Numbered from the stretch's first letter, positions 35,530 through 44,443 are shown. The stretch is DNA of 64,000 bases from DATBJG01 sp963790545 (GCA_963790545.1 CAWBPA010000017.1:1426001-1490000); one strand, 5' to 3'. Made by a program: numbers and translations. Notes: generated by a model from the sequence alone, not told the origin.

Positions 35530-35922
35530 TCAGATCACCGCGATCGCCTCAATCTCCACCATCCAATCCGGGTGCGCAAGCGCCGAGATCTCCACGAGCG
35601 TTGATGCTGGTCCCTTCTTGCCGAGAAATTCCTCGCGCAGTGGAACGAGGTCGATCCGGTAGCGCATGTCGGTGAGATAGGTCGTGATCTTCACGATGCT
35701 GGCCATCGTTCCACCCTGAGATTCGACGAGCGCTTTGATCGCCTCGAAGGCCCCGCGCGCCTGCCCCTTGAAATCGCCGCGACATGCGACACCGCCGTCG
35801 GCTGTATAGGCGACTTGTCCGGAGAGAAACAGAATGGTCTGAGCCTCGGTGACCCTGATTCCCTGGCTGTAGGTGGTCGGGTCGAAGACCCCCGCCGCGC
35901 AGAATTTTTCGATGGTAGCCAT
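35530..35922 (-). CDS. RidA/YjgF family protein (paralogue 1)
   Basis: A 130-residue RidA-family protein: SQGIRVTEAQTILFLSGQVA, DFKGQARGAFEAIKALVESQ, then IVKITTYLTDM and a C-terminal HPDWMVEIEAIAVI. RidA enzymes deaminate reactive enamine/imine intermediates; the catalytic Arg that is usual near the C-terminus (around residue 105) is not obvious here, so it may belong to an Rid subfamily without deaminase activity. A near-identical paralogue is at 42993-43385 (about 90% DNA identity by eye). Confidence 0.9.
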   Translation of the reverse strand: MATIEKFCAAGVFDPTTYSQGIRVTEAQTILFLSGQVAYTADGGVACRGDFKGQARGAFEAIKALVESQGGTMASIVKITTYLTDMRYRIDLVPLREEFLGKKGPASTLVEISALAHPDWMVEIEAIAVI

Positions 35923-36080
35923 ATTGTGCTCCTGTGGCGCCTAGGCCAAGCGCTCGGCATGCTCCGCTGCCAGCGTCAGTCTATCTGCGCACGCTGGGGA
36001 TCGAGCCGCCGCCATTTTACGAGAGGTGACACGATGGAGCAGAAACGAAGTCGGGTCGCAACGACGGTAGGGGTGGGCGG

Positions 36081-36293
36081 TCACCCGTCTCCATTTACGG
36101 GGACATTCCTGTCCGCTCCACTCGAAGGCAGGGCGATGAAAATCCTCGTTCGGCCCGCCTGTGTCGCCTGAACAAGGCCTTCGCTCACGGACGCGGCCGC
36201 AGACGTCGGAGCGTCGGGCGGCCCGCTGTTGCATCCGTAGTGACTCGCAGCCAAAACGATGAGAGGGGTGGCAAGACGTGGGATTGAGCGCAT
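36081..36293 (-). CDS. Small putative lipoprotein
   Basis: A 70-residue protein with a hydrophobic N-terminus and a lipobox-like site (LIVLAASHYGCNSG) followed by a short Ala/Ser/Pro-rich mature part. The ATG overlaps the stop of the upstream lipoprotein gene by one base (TGATG), which supports it as a real translated gene. No family recognised. Confidence 0.45.
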   Translation of the reverse strand: MRSIPRLATPLIVLAASHYGCNSGPPDAPTSAAASVSEGLVQATQAGRTRIFIALPSSGADRNVPVNGDG

Positions 36294-36742
36294 CAGGGGA
36301 TGAAGGCCAGCTCAATGGCTACTGCTGTCTGCACTCTTCCCAATATTGGAACCACGGTCATTTCCTTCGCGGCGTAGCCCGAGGCTGAGGCACGAAGGGT
36401 CAACGCGGCGCCCGGGGTCAGGCCTCTGAAGACCAAGTCGTAGTCCGGGTCCCACCAACTGCACGGAGTAGTCTGCTTAAGACTTTGGCCGAGGCCCTCC
36501 CCTCGTACGATTTCAACTGTCGCACCCGGAACACACGACGCGCCTCTGGCGCCCTCCTCAATCACCACTACCCAGAGGGTCGCCAACCGGGGTGGCTGGT
36601 TGGGCGGAAGAGGAGCAGGTGGGACGGGCGGATCTGGAGCAGTCGGGACCGGCGGATCAGGAGCAGTTGGCGCGCGTGGGGCGGTTCCCTCGGAGCATCC
36701 AAAAAGGCTCAAGAGCACGAGGATGACGAGAGCGTACTTCAT
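36293..36742 (-). CDS. Lipoprotein with proline-rich linker and carboxypeptidase-regulatory-like domain
   Basis: A 149-residue protein with a lipobox (ILVLLSLFGCSEG) followed by a repeated DPPVPTAP proline spacer and a ~90-residue beta-rich domain (TLWVVVIEEGARGASCVPGA, DLVFRGLTPGAALTLRASAS) that looks like a carboxypeptidase regulatory/PEGA-type beta-sandwich. It has two cysteines that could form a disulfide. It is probably outer-membrane anchored. Confidence 0.75.
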   Translation of the reverse strand: MKYALVILVLLSLFGCSEGTAPRAPTAPDPPVPTAPDPPVPPAPLPPNQPPRLATLWVVVIEEGARGASCVPGATVEIVRGEGLGQSLKQTTPCSWWDPDYDLVFRGLTPGAALTLRASASGYAAKEMTVVPILGRVQTAVAIELAFIP

Positions 36743-36951
36743 AGCCAGCCCCCCCGTTCCAAGTTGATCGTTCGTATCGTCTGTCAGTTGCGAACGAGCT
36801 CGACGTCAATTCTCGACGATAGTCCGAACACTGATGACGTTCCCAAGCCGGGTGATCATCGCGCTCATGGTCCGTACTCTTCTTCTCGTGCCCCAAGGTC
36901 AGTTTTCTCCGAACCTCACCACGACGCCGCTGGCTGCTCAGTGACACCGAG

Positions 36952-37929
36952 CTAACGCGTGGGTGTAATGTGGGTGACTTCGAAAGTCACGGGGCCCAGG
37001 CGTTCACTCCCTTCAAGGTGGTGGAGTTGAAATCCGGACAGTGCGGATCGCTCGCTGCGCGTCGGCCCGGCCCGAGCCTTCAAATTGCCCTCATTCGCCG
37101 TTCGCGTCATCGTGACGAGCTCGTTTGTCGTGTACACATTGCCGACGCCAATGACCGCGACCCGGTTTTGCGACCAGCGTCCTGCCATCACGCCGGAGCC
37201 ATTAAGGTTCGTATACCACGCCACAATGTGCAACGTTTCTATGGCGGGCTCGCCCTCCCACCAGTCCAGTACGCGCAAGGTCCCACCAAGATTCAGGCGT
37301 CCGTCAGTGGTCACGACCCCAGTGATGTTGCCGGTATACCGACGCACACAAACAGATAAGTAGCATCCTTGACTGTCAATCTCAGGCATGCGTGCACGAA
37401 TCTCGCTGCGATTACTGCCCGTCTGAGAGAGCGCCAGCATGATGGAGTGCACGGAACCCAGGCGATCGAAGGCTTGACACCACGGCACGTCCGTAAGTGT
37501 GCCTCCAAAGACGCCGTCTTTATAGATGCCCGAGTCATCGCAAGCCCTGATGACGTAGGTGCCGGTCCAATTTCCTTCGTAGTTATTGACCACGTGTATG
37601 GTCTTCGACGCAGTGAGCCCCTCGTAGGAAGCCATCAGACTTGTCGAACCATGGGTGTGCCCCTCGAGGCGACCGGCGCTGTCCACACTACCGACGTCCG
37701 TGTTGTTGCTGGTCCAAGTCGGCATCGCTGCTCGCGTGGTGCCATCGGAAAACGTGGCCGTTGCGGTGTAGGTCGTGGAGACGCCTGTCAGAACCGCGTC
37801 GACGCCGGTGATGACCAGGTCGGTAACGGCCGGGGCCGCTGGCGGGCTCGGTCCTGCGGGATTCTTATCCTTACATCCAGTGGCCAATGCGCCGAGTAAG
37901 ACCGCAAGCGCTAATTTGACAACATCCAT
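36952..37929 (-). CDS. Lipoprotein with Ig-like (BIG_2) domain
   Basis: A 325-residue protein with a lipobox (LLGALATGCKDKN), a Pro-rich linker and a BIG_2-type bacterial Ig-like domain (DAVLTGVSTTYTATATFSDG, TWTSNNTDVGSVDSAGRLEG, STSLMASYEGLTASKTIHVV). The C-terminal ~170 residues (NYEGNWTGTYVIRACDDSGI onwards) are beta-rich and of unknown family. It is probably surface exposed. The last ~15 residues overlap a region where a 19-base stretch similar to one at 38315 occurs, so the native C-terminus may be altered. Confidence 0.8.
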   Translation of the reverse strand: MDVVKLALAVLLGALATGCKDKNPAGPSPPAAPAVTDLVITGVDAVLTGVSTTYTATATFSDGTTRAAMPTWTSNNTDVGSVDSAGRLEGHTHGSTSLMASYEGLTASKTIHVVNNYEGNWTGTYVIRACDDSGIYKDGVFGGTLTDVPWCQAFDRLGSVHSIMLALSQTGSNRSEIRARMPEIDSQGCYLSVCVRRYTGNITGVVTTDGRLNLGGTLRVLDWWEGEPAIETLHIVAWYTNLNGSGVMAGRWSQNRVAVIGVGNVYTTNELVTMTRTANEGNLKARAGPTRSERSALSGFQLHHLEGSERLGPVTFEVTHITPTR

Positions 37930-38380
37930 TATCTTCTCCGCGGATGAGCGAGCTAGCTGGCTCGTCGAGCCAAGTAAGTCCGTAACAGAAGTCTCCTGTG
38001 CCGTGTCCGACTCATCTCATCGACGGGCGTCCGTTCAACTCCATTAAATGTGGTGCCCAGAAAAACCGGACACGGGGGACGGCTCTGTCGCAGAGGGCGA
38101 GCGGGGTTTCAAGGCGATTCTGTTGACCGGGCGGCCTCCGACAGGGCACGAACGAGCTCGACGTCAGTCGTCCACGAGGGCGCGATCGACTGAATATCGG
38201 TGCGTTACCCGTCCTTGCGGATGAGCACTGCCGGCTCGTAGTCGTCCCAGGATGCACAGGACGTACGCGCCCATCCGCCCGACAGGGCTGCACTTCTCAT
38301 AAACGTGCGAGCGCTGAAATCCGGACACTGCGGCTCGCCCGCCCCGTGTAGGTTGGAGTGTCTCTGTCGAGAATGGCGCC
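37930..38380. other. Intergenic stretch without a supported gene
   Basis: This 450-base gap upstream of the lipoprotein and downstream of the kinase has no ORF with family-like composition. It holds GTGGTGCCCAGAAAAACCGG (38050-38069), which looks like the kind of sequence found at insertion-sequence ends. It also holds two short stretches shared with 36791-37046. A decayed mobile element is possible but no transposase remnant could be read. Confidence 0.4.
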
Positions 38381-40768
38381 CTAGTTGGGAAGGCCGAGCT
38401 TCTTGCGCAGCGCCGGCATCCGGGGATCGCCTCGCAGAAGAACCATCTCGGGTCTGTGGAGCCAGGTCGCGGCGCGCCACCAGTTGATCTCGGCGGTGCG
38501 AACCAGCGCGTCAAACGCCCGATCCTTATCGCCCAGGCCGGCGTAGATGAGCATCGTTCTCGACGGAGAATCGGGGTTCTTGGCAGCCAGGGCTTCGGCT
38601 TCTTCGCGGTGTCCGCTGACTGCGAGCAGGTAGCCTACGTACCCCCAGAACTGGGGCCCGGCGCGGTCGAGCGCCTCTTGTGCTTCATCGAATTCTCCGG
38701 AAAAGTAGAGCGCGCGGCCGAGCCAGAGATCGACGTACGGAAACGCCGGATCGTGCTGTTTGATCCAGCGACAGTTCTCGATGGCGTCGGCGTATCGGCC
38801 AGCCTCGATGAACACATGAGCTTCGGTTCTTCTCACGTCGAGCGACAAGGGATCGACGATCCGAGCCGCACCGAGCTGGCGCAGCGCCTCGTCGGCGTCA
38901 CCGAGAGGCATCAATACTCCCAGCACGAAATCGGTGTGCATGTCGGTCAGGGTGGGGTTGAGTGCAAGCGCCTTCAAAAATGACATGCGCGCATTTACCC
39001 AATCGCGATCGTGGGCATACATATTCCCGACCGCGGCGTGCGCCTCGGCGAGCAGCGGATCGAGCTGGATGGCCTTCAGCGCCGCCGGCCCAAGCCTTGG
39101 ATCGAGCGGAATGATCTCCTCGCCTGGCGACGGTCGGGAAAGTTGTGCCAGTGCACTTGCCAGGCCTGCCCAGGCTGGAGCGTAGTCCGGCGCACTCGAC
39201 ACCACCTGCTGAAACAACTCCGCGGCTCTCGCCGAGTTTTCGGGGCCTCGGCGGCCGTGAAATGCGCGCGCTCGGAGGAACGGATAATACAGGTCCGGAT
39301 CGAGATTGTAGCGGCGCTGCCCTTGTCCGAGCGTCACTCGCAGCTGGTTGACGATGGCCAGCGAGATTTCATCGAGAATGTCCGGAAGAGCCTTTGCTTC
39401 CCGATTGAACGCGTCCTTCCAGATGACAGCGGAGTCGGCGATTCGCGTGAATCGCGCATTGATCTGCAACGTGTTGTCAGCCCGAGACACCGATCCTTCG
39501 AGCACGAAATCCACTCCGAGCAGAGACGCAACCTCGCGAAGATCGCGCTGGCGATTCTTGAACGCAAACGACGAGCCGGAGGATCGCAGGGCCAGGCCCT
39601 GAATCACTGCGAGATTCCGCTGAATCTCGTCTGTCAGGCCATCGGCAAACTCGTCACTGCCGGCCGCTGGGTCGCGGGTTTCGAACGGTAGCACCGCAAT
39701 GGTGGGAACCTGCTCCGGCGTGGCGCGGCCGCTCGAGCGCCACGCCAGGCCGCCTGCGACAAGGACCAGGGTCGCGGCGATGGCGCCGGCGATCAGCCGG
39801 CGTCGCGCAATTTCAGCCGTCGCATCGTGCAGGGCCGCTTCGAATGCGGAAGCGCGCTGGAAACGACGGTCGGGCATGGGATCGATGGCGCGCTCAATGA
39901 CACGCGCGAGCCGCGAAGGCACGTCAGGCCGGGCGGCGCGAAGGCTGACACGTGAACCGGTCTTGTGGCCCTGACGAATGTCGGCGACCGTTGCGCCTTC
40001 GACCGGATACCTGCCGCTCAGAACATGAAAAAGAAGAATACCGAGACTGTAGATATCGCTCTGGACGCTCGCCGGTTTCCCGTCGAGCACTTCCGGCGCG
40101 ACATAAAGCGGCGTCCCGGCCAGGTCCGAAATCAACCCGTCCCCGAGCTCCCGTCCGGTTCCGAAATCCATCAAGACGACCCGGTTGTCGTCGGCGACCA
40201 TGACGTTGTGCGCCTTGATGTCGCGATGCAGCAAACCGGCGTCGTGCACGGCCGAGACGGCGCTGCAGAGATCGCGACCGATTCGGCTCGTCTCCCCGGC
40301 ACTGAACCGAGTTCCCTGACGAAGCATTTGTTCGAGTGTGCGCCCGCGGACAAGCTCCATCCAGAGTCCGATCTGGCCACCGATCTGCTCCGCGCCGTGA
40401 ATCGTGACGATGTTGTTGTGACGAACGCGGGCGAGCAAGCGGCCTTCGGGAATGACGAAAGAAGCCGGATCGCTGGTGGGGTGGGCGGCGGCCGGCAGAA
40501 GCTTGAGCGCCACTTCCCGATCGAGGCGTGGATCCCACGCTCGATAGACCTCGCCGAATGTGCCGTTGCCAATCCGCTCGATCAGCTGAAGGTGACCCCA
40601 CGTGGCAGGCAGGCGGTGGACATCGGCGAGAGCTGCGATGACCTTCAGGTGCTGGACCAGCGGACGCTTCCCACCATCCAACTTCGATTCAGCAGTCTCC
40701 CAGTCGACGGCCGTGCCATCGAGAATCGCCGAAGCGATGTCCTCTAGACGTTCTTCATCGTCCGCCAC
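38381..40768 (-). CDS. Membrane Ser/Thr kinase with TolB-like and TPR domains
   Basis: A 795-residue protein. The kinase domain has IGNGTFGEVYRA (about 66-76), Lys89 in VALKL, HRDIKAHN (Asp183; the usual Pro is Ala) and DFGTG (201). A transmembrane helix lies at ~325-343 (LIAGAIAATLVLVAGGLAW). It is followed by a TolB/FlgO-like segment (IAVLPFETRDPAAGSDEFAD) and TPR helices with NPTLTDMH- and PEEAEAL-type turns. Its start overlaps the sigma-factor gene by 14 bases. It is probably the sensor/effector partner of that sigma factor. Confidence 0.92.
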   Translation of the reverse strand: MADDEERLEDIASAILDGTAVDWETAESKLDGGKRPLVQHLKVIAALADVHRLPATWGHLQLIERIGNGTFGEVYRAWDPRLDREVALKLLPAAAHPTSDPASFVIPEGRLLARVRHNNIVTIHGAEQIGGQIGLWMELVRGRTLEQMLRQGTRFSAGETSRIGRDLCSAVSAVHDAGLLHRDIKAHNVMVADDNRVVLMDFGTGRELGDGLISDLAGTPLYVAPEVLDGKPASVQSDIYSLGILLFHVLSGRYPVEGATVADIRQGHKTGSRVSLRAARPDVPSRLARVIERAIDPMPDRRFQRASAFEAALHDATAEIARRRLIAGAIAATLVLVAGGLAWRSSGRATPEQVPTIAVLPFETRDPAAGSDEFADGLTDEIQRNLAVIQGLALRSSGSSFAFKNRQRDLREVASLLGVDFVLEGSVSRADNTLQINARFTRIADSAVIWKDAFNREAKALPDILDEISLAIVNQLRVTLGQGQRRYNLDPDLYYPFLRARAFHGRRGPENSARAAELFQQVVSSAPDYAPAWAGLASALAQLSRPSPGEEIIPLDPRLGPAALKAIQLDPLLAEAHAAVGNMYAHDRDWVNARMSFLKALALNPTLTDMHTDFVLGVLMPLGDADEALRQLGAARIVDPLSLDVRRTEAHVFIEAGRYADAIENCRWIKQHDPAFPYVDLWLGRALYFSGEFDEAQEALDRAGPQFWGYVGYLLAVSGHREEAEALAAKNPDSPSRTMLIYAGLGDKDRAFDALVRTAEINWWRAATWLHRPEMVLLRGDPRMPALRKKLGLPN

Positions 40769-41336
40769 GCTCCATCTCCTCCACGAGCCGAATCAAGGCG
40801 CGCTGCGCAGCCTTTCGCGCCGCGTCTGGAGTGGGCTTGCCGAGTGCCTCGGCCAGTTCTTCGTACGTGTAGCCCAACTCGACGCGGCCGATGATGGTGT
40901 CCTGGTCTTCGGGCCTGAGCCGCGCGAGCGCCGTCTCGTAGCGCTCGATCGCCTCGCTGCCGATGGCCTGCTCGAGCGGCGATAAATGGCTTTCGGCTTC
41001 GAGACCGGTGAGGCCCGTCCCGTCCGGCCGCCGCCCTTTGCGTCGTAGCTCTTCCCGGATGCGGTTGAGAACAGCCTGCCGCAGATACGCGTGAAGCGCC
41101 CCGACGCCTCGAGGCTCGAACTGCCCAATTCTCTTAAATGTCTGAAGGAGCGTTTCCTGGACAAGGTCGTCGGTATCGGCCATGTCGCGTGCCCACTTGG
41201 GCAGTCTGCCCGACGCCCAGCGTCGAAGCGGGCGGACGTGGCGTGCGAAGAGACGGTTGACCGCATCCTGATCGCCCGAGCGGGCGCGTTCGAGCAACTG
41301 GAAGGTCGATTCCGCCTCGGGCTGGTCGTCGTGCAT
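40755..41336 (-). CDS. Sigma-70 family (ECF-like) RNA polymerase sigma factor
   Basis: A 193-residue protein with region 2 (DAVNRLFARHVRPLRRWASG, DTDDLVQETLLQTFKRIGQF) and region 4 (ALARLRPEDQDTIIGRVELG, YTYEELAEALGKPTPDAARK, AAQRALIRL). It overlaps the kinase gene by 14 bases, so the two are cotranscribed. The upstream ~100 bases separating it from the divergent beta-helix gene should contain both promoters. Confidence 0.93.
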   Translation of the reverse strand: MHDDQPEAESTFQLLERARSGDQDAVNRLFARHVRPLRRWASGRLPKWARDMADTDDLVQETLLQTFKRIGQFEPRGVGALHAYLRQAVLNRIREELRRKGRRPDGTGLTGLEAESHLSPLEQAIGSEAIERYETALARLRPEDQDTIIGRVELGYTYEELAEALGKPTPDAARKAAQRALIRLVEEMERGGR

Positions 41337-41440
41337 TCATGCCCTGATTTCTGATGGGAATGTCACGCATTTTAGTGCGAAAGAGCTGCGACTGTCCGGA
41401 TTGCCGGCAATGCACCGTTTTGGGGGTTACGGAGGTGCTT

Positions 41441-42943
41441 ATGGTCCGGCTGCGAACGTGCGTTCTGGCGTTGGTTATTGTAGCGGCGACACTCGGGTCA
41501 GGCCTTGTCGCCGAGGAGTCTACCTGCCCGCCCAACACACGGGCCACTCGTCACGCCTGCGTGCTCGATGTGGATATCACAATCAGCGAGACGCTTGAAC
41601 TGGGATCGTTTACGACGCTCGACTGCCATGGGCATCGCATCCTGCCGCTCACTATGGGCACCGGGACGTCTGCGGCAACCTACGTGCCTTCAGTGCCAGA
41701 GGCGGCAATCATCATAACTGGCGACCGGGACGTGAACCTCCAGAATTGCACGATCGGCCAGACAGGTTCACGCTTCGACTTCGGCATCATTGCCATCGAT
41801 TCCAAGAACCCAGGAGATGATGGCCATCACATCCGCGACAATGAGATCCACGTCCGTGATTCCGGGATCACGTTTCTCCGTGTGGACGACGCGAAGGTCA
41901 ACAACAACGTCATCACCTGGACGAACGGCGTCGGCATTGCGATCAGACGCGATTCAGACCGTAACCGGGTGGTTCGCAACAACCTGTCGAGCCCAGGCGC
42001 TCCCGCCATGCCTGGCCGGGTGGTGCCTGATGGTCTTTTCGTGGAGGCGGATGACGGGATCGCCGTCGCGTCGTTTCCGCTGCAAGTGCTCCACAACATC
42101 ATTGTGGGGGGACGCTTGTATCAATTTCCGAATAGCCATGACGGCACATACGAGGGAAATGATGACAACGTTGTGACAGGCAATTATCTGTCCCTGCCTG
42201 GCTCCAGCGTGGGCAAGTCGCACGCAGCCATCTATGTGGCTACCAACTCCAAGGGAACTCGTGTGATTAACAACGAAGTGGTCCAGGCTGGTGTGGGCAT
42301 CCGTCCTGCTGGCTTAATGCAAGCTCAAACGGTCCAGCGAGCGGCGCGATGCGTAGACATGAACGGCTTGGCCGTGAACCGGTTCTGCGCAACGAGCGCA
42401 GACTGCTCTATACCTGGGATTGACCCCGCGCCGGTCGGCATTTGCCCACTGCTAGTCCAGGAGGTCGTTGATCTTCGCGCGGTCGGTACGCTGATCCAGG
42501 GGAACATGCTGACAGGGCCTTTCAACTCGGCAAATGCGATGCTGCGGACAGCCATCGGTCCGGGTCAGGGGACTGTCGAAGGAGTCATTCGAGATAATGT
42601 AATCAACGGTACAGGCGTCGAAGCAGGCATCGTCCTCGGTGGAAACATGATTCAAACGGGGACTGTGACTCGAAATATCGTACGAGGCACGGCGGTAGGC
42701 CTTCTCTTGGTGCAGGCGGCAAGTACCCAGTTTGGCGCGAGGGTGTTCCTGAATGATTTCAGGGGCCTTACGGTGAGAGGAGTCGATACCTTCGGGACAT
42801 ATACGCTTCCGACCGAATTGTCCTGGAAACGAAAGGGGAATTTCTGGGGACATCTGGTGCCACCGTGCTTTGCGGTCACCGATGGGCCGAATCCAGGTTT
42901 GGTTTGGGACAGCAACCCGTTCTGTAGCCCGGTGGCCGAATGA
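41441..42943 (+). CDS. Secreted parallel beta-helix protein (NosD/pectate-lyase-like)
   Basis: A 500-residue protein. The start at 41441 has GGAGG 5 bases upstream and opens a signal peptide (TCVLALVIVAATLGSGLVAE). The remainder is a parallel beta-helix: LGSFTTLDCHGHRILPLT, then repeated rungs such as DNEIHVRDSGITFLRVDDAK, VNNNVITWTNGVGIAI, NRVVRNNLS, GTRVINNEVVQAGVGI. A six-cysteine segment is inserted near residues 310-345 (ARCVDMN, RFCATSADCSIPG, GICPLL). It is probably an extracellular carbohydrate-active protein, but catalytic residues are not recognisable. Confidence 0.8.
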   Translation: MVRLRTCVLALVIVAATLGSGLVAEESTCPPNTRATRHACVLDVDITISETLELGSFTTLDCHGHRILPLTMGTGTSAATYVPSVPEAAIIITGDRDVNLQNCTIGQTGSRFDFGIIAIDSKNPGDDGHHIRDNEIHVRDSGITFLRVDDAKVNNNVITWTNGVGIAIRRDSDRNRVVRNNLSSPGAPAMPGRVVPDGLFVEADDGIAVASFPLQVLHNIIVGGRLYQFPNSHDGTYEGNDDNVVTGNYLSLPGSSVGKSHAAIYVATNSKGTRVINNEVVQAGVGIRPAGLMQAQTVQRAARCVDMNGLAVNRFCATSADCSIPGIDPAPVGICPLLVQEVVDLRAVGTLIQGNMLTGPFNSANAMLRTAIGPGQGTVEGVIRDNVINGTGVEAGIVLGGNMIQTGTVTRNIVRGTAVGLLLVQAASTQFGARVFLNDFRGLTVRGVDTFGTYTLPTELSWKRKGNFWGHLVPPCFAVTDGPNPGLVWDSNPFCSPVAE

Positions 42944-42992
42944 CGTCGGTTCGGTTGACATTCGGATGGCGGTCCCCAGCCACAGGCCCGTT

Positions 42993-43385
42993 TCAAATCA
43001 CCGCGATCGCCTCGATCTCGACCATCCAATCCGGATGCGCAAGCGCCGAGATCTCCACGAGCGTTGATGCTGGCCCCTTCTTGCCGAGAAATTCCTCGCG
43101 CAGCGGAACAAGGTCCACCCGGTAGCGCATGTCGGTCACGTAGGTCGTGATCTTCACGATGCTGGCCATCGTTCCACCCTGGGACTCGACGAGCGCTTTG
43201 ATCGCCTCGAAGGCCCCGCGCCCCTGCCCCTTGAAATCGCCGCGACATGCGACACCCCCTTCGGTCGTGTAGGCAACTTGCCCGGAGAGGAACAGCATGG
43301 TCTGGGCTTGAGTAACCTTGATACCTTGGCTATAGGTGGTTGGGTCAAAGACGCCGGTTGCGCAGAACTTCTCGATGGAAGCCAT
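42993..43385 (-). CDS. RidA/YjgF family protein (paralogue 2)
   Basis: A 130-residue protein differing from the 35530-35922 protein at only a dozen or so residues and at the same length. The differences include KVTQAQTMLFLSGQVAYTTE versus RVTEAQTILFLSGQVAYTAD. The high similarity points to a recent duplication or gene conversion inside the window. It lies alone, 50 bases beyond the beta-helix stop on the opposite strand. Confidence 0.88.
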   Translation of the reverse strand: MASIEKFCATGVFDPTTYSQGIKVTQAQTMLFLSGQVAYTTEGGVACRGDFKGQGRGAFEAIKALVESQGGTMASIVKITTYVTDMRYRVDLVPLREEFLGKKGPASTLVEISALAHPDWMVEIEAIAVI

Positions 43386-43445
43386 ATTCGTTCTCCAGGA
43401 AGTTTATGACGGCTCGTTCTCCGGTAAGAGCGCACCGGTCTTGGA

Positions 43446-43844
43446 TCAGACGGGAACACGATCGGTCGCTCCACCCAGAAGATTCAGACTCGGGATGTCC
43501 CGGAAGTCTTTGGGATTCAATGTCCACAGCTGCGACTCGTGAGCGAGCGCACACGCCGCGATGGCAATGTCGAGTTCCCTGCCACGCGGCCGCTTCATGT
43601 CTCGGTAGATTTTCGCGGCCAGCAACGCCTCAGCGGATCCAAAGGGAATCGCGTCCGCCGACGGAAACAGCGCCTCCTGATCGGCAATCTCTTCGGGTAT
43701 CCGTGGACCCCGGCGCCACTCAAAGAGAACGAGCGCGCTGAGCAGGATGCGTTCGCCATCATCAATCAAGTGGCGTAGTCGGAGTGCGGACCTCTTCGGG
43801 CCGGTCAACGCGTCGACGAGCGCGGACGTGTCGAGATGAATCAT
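43446..43844 (-). CDS. vapC: VapC-type PIN-domain toxin
   Basis: A 132-residue PIN-domain protein. The acidic active-site residues are visible: Asp5 in MIHLDTSALVDAL, Glu in LVLFEWRRG, Asp in RGRELDIAIAACAL and Asp in LNPKDFRDIP. PIN toxins are magnesium-dependent RNases that cut initiator tRNA or rRNA. Its start overlaps the antitoxin stop by 4 bases, the standard coupled arrangement. Confidence 0.93.
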   Translation of the reverse strand: MIHLDTSALVDALTGPKRSALRLRHLIDDGERILLSALVLFEWRRGPRIPEEIADQEALFPSADAIPFGSAEALLAAKIYRDMKRPRGRELDIAIAACALAHESQLWTLNPKDFRDIPSLNLLGGATDRVPV

Positions 43845-44122
43845 GTAGAGCGTTTGCGGCGGCCGCCGGCCCGCCGGGCGGCGCGAATCCCGGCAATCTC
43901 CACGTTCACGGCGGCCTGGCTGCGGGTGAGAGGCCGCGCGATGACGCGATCCACCACCGCCAACATCCGCCGGCGTTCTTCCTCACTCAGGCGACCGATC
44001 CGGTCCGCATAATCCTGGACAGCCTCTCGGACGATGGCGCTCTGCGGCTTGCGGAGCCGTGACGCCGCCCGACGAAGCGTCCCGGCCGTGCGTTCATCGA
44101 AGGTAAATGTCATTTTTACCAT
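43841..44122 (-). CDS. vapB: Ribbon-helix-helix antitoxin (VapB-like)
   Basis: A 93-residue protein. The N-terminal ribbon-helix-helix (KMTFTFDERTAGTLRRAASR, KPQSAIVREAVQDYADRIG) should bind the operator right upstream, and the Arg-rich C-terminal tail (IRAARRAGGRRKRS) probably wraps the toxin. Starts at 44122 or 44113 are both possible; both lie in or next to the operator, so binding would directly block translation start and the promoter. Confidence 0.88.
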   Translation of the reverse strand: MVKMTFTFDERTAGTLRRAASRLRKPQSAIVREAVQDYADRIGRLSEEERRRMLAVVDRVIARPLTRSQAAVNVEIAGIRAARRAGGRRKRST

Positions 44123-44142
44123 ACTATGGCCATATTACCATA
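44117..44142. promoter_or_regulatory. Toxin-antitoxin operator: two TACCATA repeats around TATGGCCATA
   Basis: Plus strand: TACCATA at 44117-44123, the 10-bp palindrome TATGGCCATA at 44125-44134, and TACCATA again at 44136-44142. The direct repeats are 19 bp apart and flank a perfect inverted repeat. This is a typical array for cooperative binding of ribbon-helix-helix dimers and overlaps the antitoxin start codon. Confidence 0.7.
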
Positions 44143-44183
44143 TCGAACAGGCTTCCCCGCTACGATGACGTCACAGGAAAAGG

Positions 44184-44443
44184 GATCACGGGACGCGGAT
44201 TGTCGCGGATTTACACGGATCTATTACCCTGGCGTGACGACTGTGGACCGGCTCTCCGCCGGCTCTCATGGCGAACGGCCGCACCGTAGGTGCGCGTGGA
44301 AGGTGAACGGTCGAACGGATAAGAGCGGGAAATGTTCGTCGCGCCGCTCTTATCCGTTCGACCGTTCACCTTCCACGAGCCTGGCTTTCGCCAGGCTGCC
44401 GTTCGCCCATCCGCGATGATCCGCGGTGATCCGCGACTCGTGA
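44184..44443. repeat. Nested cloverleaf palindromic element, copy C (inverted)
   Basis: Opposite orientation to A and B, judged by its side hairpins. The left side hairpin is GCACC-GTA-GGTGC (44281-44293). The central stem is 34 bp and perfect (44295-44328 with 44344-44377, 15-base loop). The right side hairpin AGCCTGGC-TTTC-GCCAGGCT lies at 44378-44397. Outer arms lie at 44184-44221 and 44408-44443. The GCRCC/GGYGC hairpin shows a G-C to A-U swap relative to A and B. It sits between the divergent antitoxin and GxW genes. Confidence 0.92.

Noticed and set aside
38041..38380. Insertion sequence
   Set aside because: Only IS-end-like wording (CCCAGAAAAACCGGACAC) is visible; no transposase segment, clear inverted repeats or target duplication could be identified.
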